Source: Salmonella bongori NCTC 12419
GTDB taxonomy: Bacteria; Pseudomonadota; Gammaproteobacteria; Enterobacterales; Enterobacteriaceae
DNA: 64,000 bases
Assembly: GCF_000252995.1 (NCBI RefSeq)
Contig: NC_015761.1
Coordinates: 3,348,001-3,412,000 of the forward strand
Direction of reading: 5' to 3'
A program made the position numbers and the translations under genes. The notes beneath the pieces were generated by a model that worked only from the letters and a program-made list of their open reading frames with translations, was not told the origin of the DNA and made no database searches. Below, in pieces: positions 27,739 through 36,981 of the stretch. Numbering within the stretch: the first letter of the stretch is position 1; each line of letters begins with the position of its first letter.

Positions 27739-28258
27739 GTGCAGCGTTCCTTAACTGGTAATGAAACTGCCAGCGCCCTTGTGCGTCCTGCCGCGTTGTG
27801 CCTGTGCGGCTTAGCGGAAAACGGGCGTAATGACGCAGCGATGTCTCAAGCATTCTCAGGTCGTCAAATGTGTTCGCCATCCCTTCCAGCTCTAGTGTTC
27901 CTTGCTGGTAATGCAAACTTGTCAGCCATGCCTGCTCAGGTAACAGATTGGCAAGCCCGGTCAGGATAGGCTGCCAGCATTGGGTTTGCTCACGCTGCGC
28001 CTGGGATTGTAATCGCGCCTGATGCTGCCGCTGACGCTGCTGTAACCGTGGCATGTTCGCCGCCAGAGCCGTCGCGCGTCCGTTTTCCGCTGCCAGCAAC
28101 AGATCGTTAACCTTCTCTTCCTGCAAAAAAACTGACCTGCCGATCATCGCGAGACTGACTATCAGTAGCAGAGATGCGCCCCATATCACACACCACAGCT
28201 GTAGACGCGCCACGTAACGTTGATGCCGCCAGGGAAGCAAATTAATGGAACGTGCCAT
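27722..28258 (-). CDS. hofN: HofN, PilN-like protein
   Basis: A 178-residue protein starting MARSINLLPWRHQR; the INLLPW start is a hallmark of PilN proteins. A transmembrane helix follows (about 20-42), then a coiled-coil region and the ending QDAQGRWQFHYQL, as in E. coli HofN. Its start shares a base with the hofM stop. Confidence 0.88.
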   Translation of the reverse strand: MARSINLLPWRHQRYVARLQLWCVIWGASLLLIVSLAMIGRSVFLQEEKVNDLLLAAENGRATALAANMPRLQQRQRQHQARLQSQAQREQTQCWQPILTGLANLLPEQAWLTSLHYQQGTLELEGMANTFDDLRMLETSLRHYARFPLSRTGTTRQDAQGRWQFHYQLRNAAHEHTL

Positions 28259-29037
28259 CAGCGAATCTCTCCCATCGCTAAACCGATCGCAATCGCAAAG
28301 CGGTGACCGTCAGACGGCACCGGCGGTTGGCGAACGGTCACGGCGCACCAGGGGTCGAATTCACCTTCAGCGCATAATGCGATATGTTCCGGCATCACGG
28401 ATAACATTGCGGCAAGGTCATGTAGTGTTGCCGCCTCTCGTGTTGATTTACGCCCCCACGCATAGCGCGTCGCCCACAGCCACTGACGCTCATCACGCCA
28501 GGCCAGACATTGCCGTCCCGGCGGTAGAAAAGTCAGTAACCGCTGTAATGCGCTGGCATCGGGCGTTACAGCGGCGATCCGCACATTGATCATGGGTGCC
28601 AGCATCAGCAGCGTAGAAATATCTTTGCTTTGCGCGGCGGTAACACTGAACGCCGGACTCAGCGCATCGTCCTGAAAATCGAAGCGTAATAAGTCCGGAT
28701 CCATATCCAGCTCACGCGCCACCGTTTGCGAAAGCCATACGGCTTGTTCGCGTTCGCGCAGGCGCATCGGCGGATGGGGAAAAGCACGTTGGAGTGTCCG
28801 ATGTGCGGGAAAAGAGAGGTGAATACGATGACGTAGCGGCAGTTCGCGGCTCCAGGGCCGTAGTACATCAGCCAATGGTTGCAGGTCAGGAATCCCCCCT
28901 TCGGCCGTGGAGACGTTCATCAGCGGCAGCCGCCACCAGCGTTGTAGAGACCAGCCCGATGCGCCGCGAACAATAGCCACCGCGAGCGCTTCTTGCTGCT
29001 GAATATGCAATCCTATTTGCCAGGTTTTAAAAGCCAT
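28258..29037 (-). CDS. hofM: HofM, PilM-like protein
   Basis: A 259-residue cytoplasmic protein, probably of the actin-like PilM fold that binds PilN. The start is set at 29037 (MAFKTWQIGLHIQQQE), matching E. coli HofM; a longer frame to 29082 has no support. Conserved parts are LQRWWRLPL, ARELDMDPD and TPDASALQR. It is divergent from mrcA and heads hofMNOPQ. Confidence 0.87.
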   Translation of the reverse strand: MAFKTWQIGLHIQQQEALAVAIVRGASGWSLQRWWRLPLMNVSTAEGGIPDLQPLADVLRPWSRELPLRHRIHLSFPAHRTLQRAFPHPPMRLREREQAVWLSQTVARELDMDPDLLRFDFQDDALSPAFSVTAAQSKDISTLLMLAPMINVRIAAVTPDASALQRLLTFLPPGRQCLAWRDERQWLWATRYAWGRKSTREAATLHDLAAMLSVMPEHIALCAEGEFDPWCAVTVRQPPVPSDGHRFAIAIGLAMGEIR

Positions 29038-29157
29038 AACGACCGATCTCCTTATCACCCGTCGCGTTAACGGGTATATCAATGCGTCTGGCTTGCCTTT
29101 ATACTACCGCGCGTTTGTTTATAAACTGCCCAAATGACACTAAATGGGAAATCTCCA

Positions 29158-31710
29158 GTGAAGTTCGTAAAGTATTTATTAATCCTTGCAGTATGTTGCA
29201 TCCTGCTGGGAGCAGGCTCGATTTATGGCCTTTATCGCTATATTGAGCCGCAGCTGCCTGACGTCGCGACATTGAAAGATGTGCGTTTGCAAATTCCGAT
29301 GCAGGTTTACAGCGCGGATGGCGAACTTATCGCGCAATATGGCGAAAAACGCCGTATTCCCGTTACGCTCGATCAAATTCCACCAGAAATGATCAATGCT
29401 TTTATTGCGACCGAAGATAGCCGCTTTTATGAGCATCACGGTGTTGACCCGGTAGGTATTTTCCGCGCGGCCAGCGTCGCGCTCTTCTCCGGTCACGCAT
29501 CGCAAGGGGCAAGTACCATTACCCAGCAGTTGGCGCGAAACTTCTTCCTCAGCCCGGAACGCACGCTGATGCGCAAGATCAAGGAAGCTTTTCTGGCGAT
29601 TCGTATTGAACAGTTGCTGAATAAAAATGAGATTCTTGAACTCTATCTGAACAAGATTTATCTCGGCTACCGCGCCTATGGCGTTGGCGCAGCGGCGCAG
29701 GTCTATTTTGGCAAGACGGTCGATCAACTAACGCTGAGCGAAATGGCGGTTATCGCCGGACTGCCTAAAGCGCCCTCCACCTTTAACCCGCTCTATTCAA
29801 TGGATCGGGCGACAGCACGCCGTAATGTGGTGCTCTCGCGTATGTTAAGCGAGGGATATATTACTCAGTCGCAGTACGATCAGGCCCGTAGCGAACCTAT
29901 CGACGCCAATTACCACGCGCCGGAAATCGCCTTTTCCGCCCCTTATCTGTCGGAAATGGTGCGTCAGGAGATGTATAACCGTTATGGCGAAAGCGCGTAT
30001 GAAGACGGTTATCGTATTTACACAACCATCACCCGCAAAGTGCAGCAGGCCGCGCAACAAGCGGTACGTAATAACGTACTGGACTACGACATGCGCCACG
30101 GCTATCGAGGCCCGGCGAATGTGCTGTGGAAAGTGGGCGAAACGGCGTGGGACAGCAAAAAAATTACCGATACACTGAAAGCGTTGCCGACCTACGGCCC
30201 GCTGCTTCCCGCCGTGGTCACCAGCGCCACCCCACAGGAAGCGACCGCGACGCTTGCCGATGGCACGTCCGTTTCGCTCCGTATGGAAGGAATGCGTTGG
30301 GCGCGGCCTTACCGCTCGGATACACAGCAAGGGCCAACGCCGCGTAAAGTGACTGATGTTGTCCAGACAGGCCAACAAATCTGGGTTCGTCAGGTGGATA
30401 ATGACTGGTGGCTGGCGCAAGTGCCGGAAGTGAACTCCGCGCTGGTTTCCCTTAACCCGCAAACCGGCGCGGTGCTGGCGCTGGTTGGCGGTTTCGATTT
30501 TAACCAGAGTAAATTTAACCGCGCGACACAAGCGCTGCGTCAGGTGGGGTCGAATATCAAGCCGTTCCTCTACACCGCCGCAATGGATAAAGGGCTTACC
30601 CTCGCCAGTATGCTCAACGATGTGCCGATTTCCCGCTGGGATGCCGGAGCAGGTTCAGACTGGCGCCCGAAAAACTCCCCACCGCAGTATGCCGGGCCGA
30701 TTCGTTTACGCCAGGGGCTGGGACAGTCGAAAAACGTAGTGATGGTACGCGCAATGCGTGCAATGGGCGTCGACTATGCAGCGGAGTATCTGCAACGCTT
30801 CGGCTTCCCGGCGCAGAATATCGTGCATACTGAATCGCTGGCACTGGGATCTGCTTCCTTTACGCCTATGCAGGTTGCACGCGGTTATGCAGTAATGGCG
30901 AATGGCGGTTTCCTGATAGATCCGTATTTCATCAGTAAGATTGAGAACGATCAGGGCGGTGTGATCTTCGAAGCTAAGCCGAAAATCGCCTGCCCGGAGT
31001 GCGATATCCCGGTCATTTACGGCGATACGCAGAAATCCAATGTACTGGAAAACACCAACGTAGAAGAAGTCGCGGTGTCGCAAGAGCAGCAAAACAGCGC
31101 CGTACCGATGCCTAAACTGGAACAGGCAAACCAGGCGCTGGTGGCGCAAAACGGTACGCAAGAATACGCGCCGCATGTGATCAATACGCCGCTGGCGTTT
31201 CTGATCAAAAGCGCTCTGAACACCAATATTTTTGGTGAACCCGGCTGGATGGGGACTGGCTGGCGCGCAGCGCGTGACCTTAAACGCCGCGATATTGGCG
31301 GCAAAACCGGGACGACCAACAGCTCAAAAGACGCATGGTTCTCCGGCTATGGCCCTGGCGTCGTGACTTCCGTCTGGATCGGTTTTGACGATCACCGTCG
31401 CGATTTAGGCCGCACTACCGCCTCCGGCGCGATCAAAGATCAGATTTCCGGCTATGAAGGCGGCGCGAAGAGTGCGCAACCGGCATGGGACGCCTATATG
31501 AAAGCCGTGCTGGAAGGTGTGCCGGAACAGCCGCTTACGCCGCCGCCGGGGATCGTCACGGTGAATATTGACCGCAGTACCGGCCAACTGGCGAACGGCG
31601 GCAATAGCCGTGAAGAGTATTTCATTGAAGGCACGCAGCCGACACAGCAGGCGGTGCATGAGGTAGGCACCACCATTATTGATAATGGTGAATCGCACGA
31701 ACTGTTCTGA
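29158..31710 (+). CDS. mrcA: Penicillin-binding protein 1A (mrcA/ponA)
   Basis: An 850-residue bifunctional peptidoglycan synthase. It has a short cytoplasmic tail, a transmembrane helix (6-26), a glycosyltransferase-51 domain with catalytic E86 in ATEDSRFYEHHG, an OB-like insert, and a transpeptidase domain with nucleophile S465 in SNIK, SKN near 527 and KTGTTN near 717. The start is the GTG at 29158; an ATG at 29134 would add eight hydrophilic residues not found in E. coli PBP1A. It stands alone with its own terminator. Confidence 0.97.
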   Translation: MKFVKYLLILAVCCILLGAGSIYGLYRYIEPQLPDVATLKDVRLQIPMQVYSADGELIAQYGEKRRIPVTLDQIPPEMINAFIATEDSRFYEHHGVDPVGIFRAASVALFSGHASQGASTITQQLARNFFLSPERTLMRKIKEAFLAIRIEQLLNKNEILELYLNKIYLGYRAYGVGAAAQVYFGKTVDQLTLSEMAVIAGLPKAPSTFNPLYSMDRATARRNVVLSRMLSEGYITQSQYDQARSEPIDANYHAPEIAFSAPYLSEMVRQEMYNRYGESAYEDGYRIYTTITRKVQQAAQQAVRNNVLDYDMRHGYRGPANVLWKVGETAWDSKKITDTLKALPTYGPLLPAVVTSATPQEATATLADGTSVSLRMEGMRWARPYRSDTQQGPTPRKVTDVVQTGQQIWVRQVDNDWWLAQVPEVNSALVSLNPQTGAVLALVGGFDFNQSKFNRATQALRQVGSNIKPFLYTAAMDKGLTLASMLNDVPISRWDAGAGSDWRPKNSPPQYAGPIRLRQGLGQSKNVVMVRAMRAMGVDYAAEYLQRFGFPAQNIVHTESLALGSASFTPMQVARGYAVMANGGFLIDPYFISKIENDQGGVIFEAKPKIACPECDIPVIYGDTQKSNVLENTNVEEVAVSQEQQNSAVPMPKLEQANQALVAQNGTQEYAPHVINTPLAFLIKSALNTNIFGEPGWMGTGWRAARDLKRRDIGGKTGTTNSSKDAWFSGYGPGVVTSVWIGFDDHRRDLGRTTASGAIKDQISGYEGGAKSAQPAWDAYMKAVLEGVPEQPLTPPPGIVTVNIDRSTGQLANGGNSREEYFIEGTQPTQQAVHEVGTTIIDNGESHELF

Positions 31711-31712
31711 TC

Positions 31713-31740
31713 AAAAAAGGCGCTCCGGCGCCTTTTTATT
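31713..31740 (+). terminator. Intrinsic terminator after mrcA
   Basis: AAAAAGGCGC-tccg-GCGCCTTTTT begins a few bases after the mrcA stop. Confidence 0.92.
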
Positions 31741-31745
31741 TTGTT

Positions 31746-31818
31746 TGCCGGATGGCGGCATACAATGAGAGACACTTTCCGTAGGCCTGATCAGCGCAGC
31801 GCCATCAGGCCATCCGAC
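31746..31818. repeat. REP-like pair between mrcA and nudE
   Basis: gccggatggcgg and a facing gtaggcctgat...ccatcaggccatccg unit lie between convergent mrcA and nudE. The second unit runs into the nudE stop. Confidence 0.7.
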
Positions 31819-32368
31819 CCTGCGATTTCAGCCACTCGCGCACCAGAAACAGCGCACTGACGTTACGGGCTTCGTTGAAATCGGGTTCTTCCAGCAGCTC
31901 CATGATATGCGCCAGCGGCCAGCGTACCTGCGGCAACGGTTCAGGTTCATCGCCTTCCAGCGATTCTGGATAGAGATCTTCGGCCACCACAATATTCATT
32001 TTGCTGGAAAAATAAGAAGGCGCCATGCTCAGTTTTTTTAAGAATGTCAGATTATGCGCACCAAATCCGACCTCTTCTTTTAGCTCCCGGTTCGCCGCTT
32101 CAAAAACGGTCTCGCCTGGGTCAATCAATCCTTTAGAGAAGCCAAGCTCATAGGATTCGGTGCCCACCGCATATTCTCGAATAAGAATCAGATGCTCATC
32201 AATGATCGGCACAATCATTACCGCCTCACGGGTTGATGGTCGCATACGTTCATACACGCGACGCACGCCGTTGCTGAACTCCAGATCCACACTTTCTACG
32301 TTAAACAGCCGGGATTGGGCGACAGTTTCCACTTTCAGAATGGTGGGTTTTTGTAATGATTTGCGCAT
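31805..32368 (-). CDS. nudE: Nudix hydrolase NudE (ADP compounds)
   Basis: A 187-residue Nudix pyrophosphatase acting on ADP-ribose, NADH and diadenosine polyphosphates in E. coli. The Nudix box is seen at about 90-112 (G-x5-E-x7-REL-x-EEVGFG). The start is set at 32368 (MRKSLQKPTILKVET); an upstream in-frame ATG at 32401 has no ribosome site and is absent from E. coli NudE. It is divergent from igaA. Confidence 0.95.
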   Translation of the reverse strand: MRKSLQKPTILKVETVAQSRLFNVESVDLEFSNGVRRVYERMRPSTREAVMIVPIIDEHLILIREYAVGTESYELGFSKGLIDPGETVFEAANRELKEEVGFGAHNLTFLKKLSMAPSYFSSKMNIVVAEDLYPESLEGDEPEPLPQVRWPLAHIMELLEEPDFNEARNVSALFLVREWLKSQGRMA

Positions 32369-32690
32369 TATGAGAATCTTTGCCGTGAAATCTGTGGTCA
32401 TTGTGCGACATACCGCACGGTTTCGGCAATGTGAATTGCCGTTTATTTACATTTATGTAACGTAATAAAAATTAATTCTTATTTCAAATTAAAAGTCAAT
32501 AGGTTGAAATAACTCCAGGAATTTGCTGATATTCCGTTTTTGGTGGTATTGCTATGATTTGCCTTCACTGGGATGCGCTTTACAATGCTCAAGTTCAACT
32601 CCACGCTTGCCGATAGCCAACCACAGAAAAATGTTTATTGGACAGGGTGCGACTGACCACGCCTGACAGACTTAGTAAGATGGGGAAAGC
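32369..32690. promoter_or_regulatory. nudE-igaA divergent gap
   Basis: About 320 bases with an AT-rich centre near 32455-32500. No gene, terminator or operator could be identified. It must contain the promoters of nudE (-) and igaA (+). Confidence 0.35.
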
Positions 32691-34823
32691 ATGAGCACCA
32701 TTCTGATTTTTATAGCTGCTTTGCTGGCCTGCTCTCTACTGGCAGTATGGCGGTTCAGGGTAAAGTCCAGACGAGGAAGTTTACCGTGGATCAACGCCTT
32801 CCAGGACGCGCAAACGCGTAAACTGTCGCCTGAAGAGCGCAGCGCGGTGGAAAACTATCTCGATAACCTTAGCCAGATTCAGCAAGTTCCGGGGCCGACA
32901 GGCGCCAGTGCTGCGCCCATCTCGCTGACGCTGAACGCGGAAAGCAACAGTGTCGTGATACTGACTCACTCCATCACCCGCTACGGCATTACCACCGACG
33001 ATCCCAATAAATGGCGTTACTATCTCGACTCTATTGAAGTCCATCTGCCGCCTTTTTGGGAACAGTACATCAATGATGAAAACAACGTTGAGCTGATCCT
33101 CACAGATACGCTGCCGCTGGTGATCTCTTTGAACGGCCATACCCTGCAAGAATATATGCAGGAGTCGCGCGGTTACGCCCTGCAAAATACCGCCTCTACG
33201 CAAGCGTCGATTCGCGGCGAAGAGAGCGAGCAGATAGAGTTGTTAAATATCCGTCAGGAGACGCACGAAGAATATGCGCTCAGCCGTCCGGCAGGTTTGC
33301 GCGAAGCGTTATTAATTGTCGCCTCCTTTTTCTTGTTCTTTTTCTGTCTGATAACGCCCGATGTTTTTGTGCCGTGGATGGCAGGCGGCGCGAGTTTACT
33401 GCTGGCCGCCGGGCTTTGGGGACTTTTTGCGCCGCCGTCGAAAAGCGCGCTGCGGGAAATTCACTGTTTGCGAGGTACTCCCCGCCGTTGGGGGCTGTTC
33501 GGGGAAAATAATCAGGAACAAATCAACAATATTTCCCTGGGTATTATCGATCTCATTTACCCTGCCCACTGGCAGCCCTACATCGCACAGGATCTTGGGC
33601 AACAAACGGATATCGATATTTACCTCGATCGCCACGTCGCCCGTCAGGGACGGTTTTTATCCCTGCATGACGAGGTAAAAAATTTCCCGCTACAACACTG
33701 GCTACGCAGCACCGTCATCGCTATTGGCTCGCTGCTGGTACTGTTTATGCTGCTGTTCTGGATCCCGCTGGATATGCCAATCAAGTTCACGCTATCGTGG
33801 ATGAAAGGCGCGCAAACCATCGAAGCGACCACGGTAAAGCAGCTTGAAGAGGCTGGCGTGCGGGTGGGCGATACACTGCACCTGAGCGGCAAAGGAATGT
33901 GCAATATCCATTCCAGTGCAACCTGGAGTGGCCAGTCGAACTCACCATTTATGCCGTTTGATTGCTCGCAAATCATCTGGAATGACGCCCCCGCGCTACC
34001 GCTACCGGAATCAGATCTGGTGAATAAAGCGATGGCGTTAAGCCAGGCGGTAAATCGTCAGCTCCATCCGAAGCCTGAAGACGACTCACGTGTCAGCGCA
34101 TCTTTACGCTCCGCAATTCAGAAGTCAGGCATGGTACTGTTAGATGACTTTGGCGATATCGTGCTGAAAACTGCAGATCTTTGCGCTGCGGAAGACGAGT
34201 GTGTGCGCCTGAAGAATGCTCTGGTTAACCTCGGCAACAGTAAGGACTGGAACGCGCTGGTGAAACGCGCGAACGCCGGTAAACTGGACGGCGTTAATGT
34301 GCTGCTACGCCCCGTAAGTGCGGAATCGCTGGAAAATCTGGTTACCACCTCAACGGCGCCGTTTATCTCCCGCGAAACTGCACGTGCAGCCCAGGCGCTG
34401 AACAGCCCCGCCCCCGGCGGATTCCTGATCGTCAGCGATGAAGGTAGCGAACTGGTCGATCAGGCCTGGCCGTCAACCTCTCTGTACGACTACCCCGCTC
34501 AGGAGCAATGGAGCGCCTTCCAGCGCCTGGCGCAAACGCTAATGCAAACGCCGTTTAGCGCCGAGGGTATTGTCACCAGCGTTTATACGGATGCCAATGG
34601 GACGCAGCATATCGGCCTGCACCGCATTCCCGATAAATCCGGCTGGTGGCGTTATCTCGGCACCACGTTGCTGATGCTGGCCATGATAATCAGTACCCTC
34701 TATAACGGCGTTCAGGCATTCAGACGCTATCAGCGCCACCGCACCCGTATGGCGGACATTCAGGAATACTATGAAAACTGCCTCAACCCCAGGTTAACCG
34801 TCTCTCCGGAAAATCTCATCTGA
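32691..34823 (+). CDS. igaA: IgaA, inner-membrane brake on the Rcs system
   Basis: A 710-residue inner-membrane protein (YrfF/IgaA). Hydrophobic segments are seen near 3-18, 206-226, 227-247, 343-363 and 655-675, with a large periplasmic domain between the last two. In Salmonella IgaA holds the RcsCDB phosphorelay off through contact with RcsD and is essential when Rcs is intact. Length and ends match. It is followed by yrfG, and the two probably form a unit with hslR-hslO. Confidence 0.95.
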   Translation: MSTILIFIAALLACSLLAVWRFRVKSRRGSLPWINAFQDAQTRKLSPEERSAVENYLDNLSQIQQVPGPTGASAAPISLTLNAESNSVVILTHSITRYGITTDDPNKWRYYLDSIEVHLPPFWEQYINDENNVELILTDTLPLVISLNGHTLQEYMQESRGYALQNTASTQASIRGEESEQIELLNIRQETHEEYALSRPAGLREALLIVASFFLFFFCLITPDVFVPWMAGGASLLLAAGLWGLFAPPSKSALREIHCLRGTPRRWGLFGENNQEQINNISLGIIDLIYPAHWQPYIAQDLGQQTDIDIYLDRHVARQGRFLSLHDEVKNFPLQHWLRSTVIAIGSLLVLFMLLFWIPLDMPIKFTLSWMKGAQTIEATTVKQLEEAGVRVGDTLHLSGKGMCNIHSSATWSGQSNSPFMPFDCSQIIWNDAPALPLPESDLVNKAMALSQAVNRQLHPKPEDDSRVSASLRSAIQKSGMVLLDDFGDIVLKTADLCAAEDECVRLKNALVNLGNSKDWNALVKRANAGKLDGVNVLLRPVSAESLENLVTTSTAPFISRETARAAQALNSPAPGGFLIVSDEGSELVDQAWPSTSLYDYPAQEQWSAFQRLAQTLMQTPFSAEGIVTSVYTDANGTQHIGLHRIPDKSGWWRYLGTTLLMLAMIISTLYNGVQAFRRYQRHRTRMADIQEYYENCLNPRLTVSPENLI

Positions 34824-34887
34824 TAACGCCGCCGCGCGACAGGGTGTGCTACCCTGTCGCGCAAATTGCGTTACCCTGGAGTTCCCC

Positions 34888-35556
34888 ATGCATATTGATA
34901 TTGACTGGCAAAATGTGGATACCGTTTTGCTGGATATGGACGGCACGCTGCTCGACCTCGCATTCGATAACTATTTCTGGCAAAAACTGGTGCCGGAAAC
35001 CTATGGCGCGCAACAGGGTATTTCGCCACAAGAGGCGCAGGAATATATTCGACAGCAGTATCATGCCGTGCAGCATACGCTAAACTGGTACTGTCTGGAT
35101 TACTGGAGTGAGCGTCTGGGCCTGGATATCTGCGCCATGACGACGGCGCAAGGGCCGCGCGCCGTTTTACGTGACGATACCGTGCCGTTTCTGAATGCGT
35201 TAAAAGCCAGTGGAAAACGTCGGATTCTGCTCACCAATGCGCATCCACATAACCTGGCGGTGAAGCTGGAGCATACCGGTCTGGCCTCACACCTTGATTT
35301 ATTACTTTCCACCCACACATTTGGTTATCCCAAAGAGGATCAGCGGTTATGGCGCGCTGTCACTGAGGAAACGGGAATAAGCGCAGAGAAAACGCTGTTT
35401 ATCGATGACAGCGAACCGATTCTCGACGCCGCCGCCCGGTTTGGTATTCGCTACTGTCTTGGCGTGACGAATCCCGATTCCGGCCTGGCGGAAAAGCAAT
35501 ATACGCGCCATCCGTCCCTGAACGACTACCGCCGTCTGATCCCCTCGCTGATGTGA
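34888..35556 (+). CDS. yrfG: GMP/IMP nucleotidase YrfG
   Basis: A 222-residue HAD-family phosphatase that dephosphorylates purine nucleotides in E. coli. HAD motifs are LLDMDGTLLDL (motif I), LLTNAHPHN (motif II) and TLFIDDSEP (motif III/IV). The start is the ATG at 34888, behind a GGAG site. A longer frame from 34846 is not supported. Confidence 0.94.
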   Translation: MHIDIDWQNVDTVLLDMDGTLLDLAFDNYFWQKLVPETYGAQQGISPQEAQEYIRQQYHAVQHTLNWYCLDYWSERLGLDICAMTTAQGPRAVLRDDTVPFLNALKASGKRRILLTNAHPHNLAVKLEHTGLASHLDLLLSTHTFGYPKEDQRLWRAVTEETGISAEKTLFIDDSEPILDAAARFGIRYCLGVTNPDSGLAEKQYTRHPSLNDYRRLIPSLM

Positions 35557-35566
35557 AGGAGACGCC

Positions 35567-35968
35567 ATGAAAGAGAAGTCCTCCGTTGAGGTCAGGCTGG
35601 ATAAATGGCTGTGGGCCGCGCGTTTTTATAAAACCCGCGCGCTGGCCCGCGAGATGATTGATGGCGGTAAGGTACATTACAACGGCCAGCGCAGTAAGCC
35701 GAGCAAAATCGTCGAGCTGAACGCCACCCTTACCCTGCGTCAGGGAAATGACGAACGGACAGTGATCGTTAAAGCCATCACCGAACAGCGCCGTCCGGCC
35801 AGCGAAGCCGTCGCTCTGTATGAAGAGACGGCGGAAAGCGTGGAAAAACGCGAAAAAATGGCGCTGGCGCGTAAGCTTAACGCCCTGACCATGCCGCATC
35901 CGGACAGGCGACCGGACAAAAAAGAACGCCGCGACCTGTTACGATTTAAACACGGTGACAGCGAGTAA
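35567..35968 (+). CDS. hslR: Heat-shock ribosome-associated protein Hsp15
   Basis: A 133-residue S4-domain RNA-binding protein (VRLDKWLWAARFYKTRALA near 8-26, then GGKVHYNGQRSKPSK). Hsp15 recycles free 50S subunits still carrying a nascent chain. The C-terminus is basic (RRPDKKERRDLLRFKHGD). It lies 10 bases after yrfG and 24 before hslO. Confidence 0.96.
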   Translation: MKEKSSVEVRLDKWLWAARFYKTRALAREMIDGGKVHYNGQRSKPSKIVELNATLTLRQGNDERTVIVKAITEQRRPASEAVALYEETAESVEKREKMALARKLNALTMPHPDRRPDKKERRDLLRFKHGDSE

Positions 35969-35992
35969 CTGTCACCCGCAAGAGAGATGATT

Positions 35993-36871
35993 ATGCCGCA
36001 ACATGACCAATTACATCGTTATCTGTTTGAAAACTTTGCCGTACGCGGCGAGCTGGTGACCGTTTCGGAAACCCTGCAACAGATCCTCGACAATCATAAC
36101 TATCCACAGCCGGTAAAAACCGTACTGGCCGAACTGCTGGTCGCCACCAGCTTGCTCACCGCGACGCTGAAATTTGCTGGTGATATTACCGTACAGCTAC
36201 AGGGGGATGGTCCGCTAAGTCTGGCGGTAATTAATGGCAACAATCAGCAGCAGATGCGTGGCGTGGCTCGTATCCAGGGTGACATCCCTGACAAGGCGGA
36301 TCTAAAAACACTGGTAGGCAACGGCTATCTGGTGATCACCATTACGCCGGAAGAAGGCGAGCGCTATCAGGGTGTAGTCGGTCTGGAAGGCGATACTCTG
36401 GCGGCGTGCCTGGAGGATTACTTCCTGCGATCTGAGCAGTTACCGACGCGCCTGTTTATCCGTACCGGCGATGTTGACGGTCAACCTGCGGCAGGTGGCA
36501 TGTTACTTCAGGTGATGCCTGCGCAAAACGCGCAGGCGGAAGACTTTGACCATCTGGCCATGTTGACGGAAACCATTAAAAGCGAAGAGCTGCTGACACT
36601 TCCGGCGAACGATGTGCTGTGGCGTTTGTATCACGAAGAAGAAGTTACGCTCTACGATCCGCAGGATGTTGAGTTCAAATGCACCTGTTCACGCGAACGT
36701 TGCGCAGGCGCACTGAAAACGTTGCCAGATGAAGAAGTGGACAGCATTCTGGCGGAAGACGGCGAAATCGATATGCACTGCGATTATTGTGGCAATCACT
36801 ACCTGTTCAACGCCATGGATATCGCTGAGATCCGTAATAACGCCTCCCCTGCCGATCCGCAGGTGCATTAA
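35993..36871 (+). CDS. hslO: Redox-regulated chaperone Hsp33
   Basis: A 292-residue holdase chaperone switched on by oxidation. The zinc-binding redox switch at the C-terminus is intact: CTC (C-x-C) followed about 30 residues later by CDYC (C-x2-C). The start is set at 35993 (MPQHDQLHRYLFEN), behind AGAGAG; an ATG at 35987 would add two residues. Confidence 0.97.
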   Translation: MPQHDQLHRYLFENFAVRGELVTVSETLQQILDNHNYPQPVKTVLAELLVATSLLTATLKFAGDITVQLQGDGPLSLAVINGNNQQQMRGVARIQGDIPDKADLKTLVGNGYLVITITPEEGERYQGVVGLEGDTLAACLEDYFLRSEQLPTRLFIRTGDVDGQPAAGGMLLQVMPAQNAQAEDFDHLAMLTETIKSEELLTLPANDVLWRLYHEEEVTLYDPQDVEFKCTCSRERCAGALKTLPDEEVDSILAEDGEIDMHCDYCGNHYLFNAMDIAEIRNNASPADPQVH

Positions 36872-36891
36872 TCACCTCTTATCCGGCGTGA

Positions 36892-36978
36892 TTATTGCCT
36901 GATGGCGCTGTGCTTATCTGGCCTACAGCATCCCGTTCCGTAGGCCGGATAAGGCATTTATGCCGCCATCCGGCAAAA
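36892..36978. repeat. REP pair (BIME) between hslO and yhgE
   Basis: cctgatggcgctg...ttatctggcctac and gtaggccggataaggca...gccgccatccggc face each other between convergent genes. Confidence 0.8.
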
Positions 36979-36981
36979 AGC

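Noticed and set aside
29845..30531. A 228-codon minus-strand frame inside mrcA
   Set aside because: It is a shadow frame; mrcA is continuous with all catalytic motifs.
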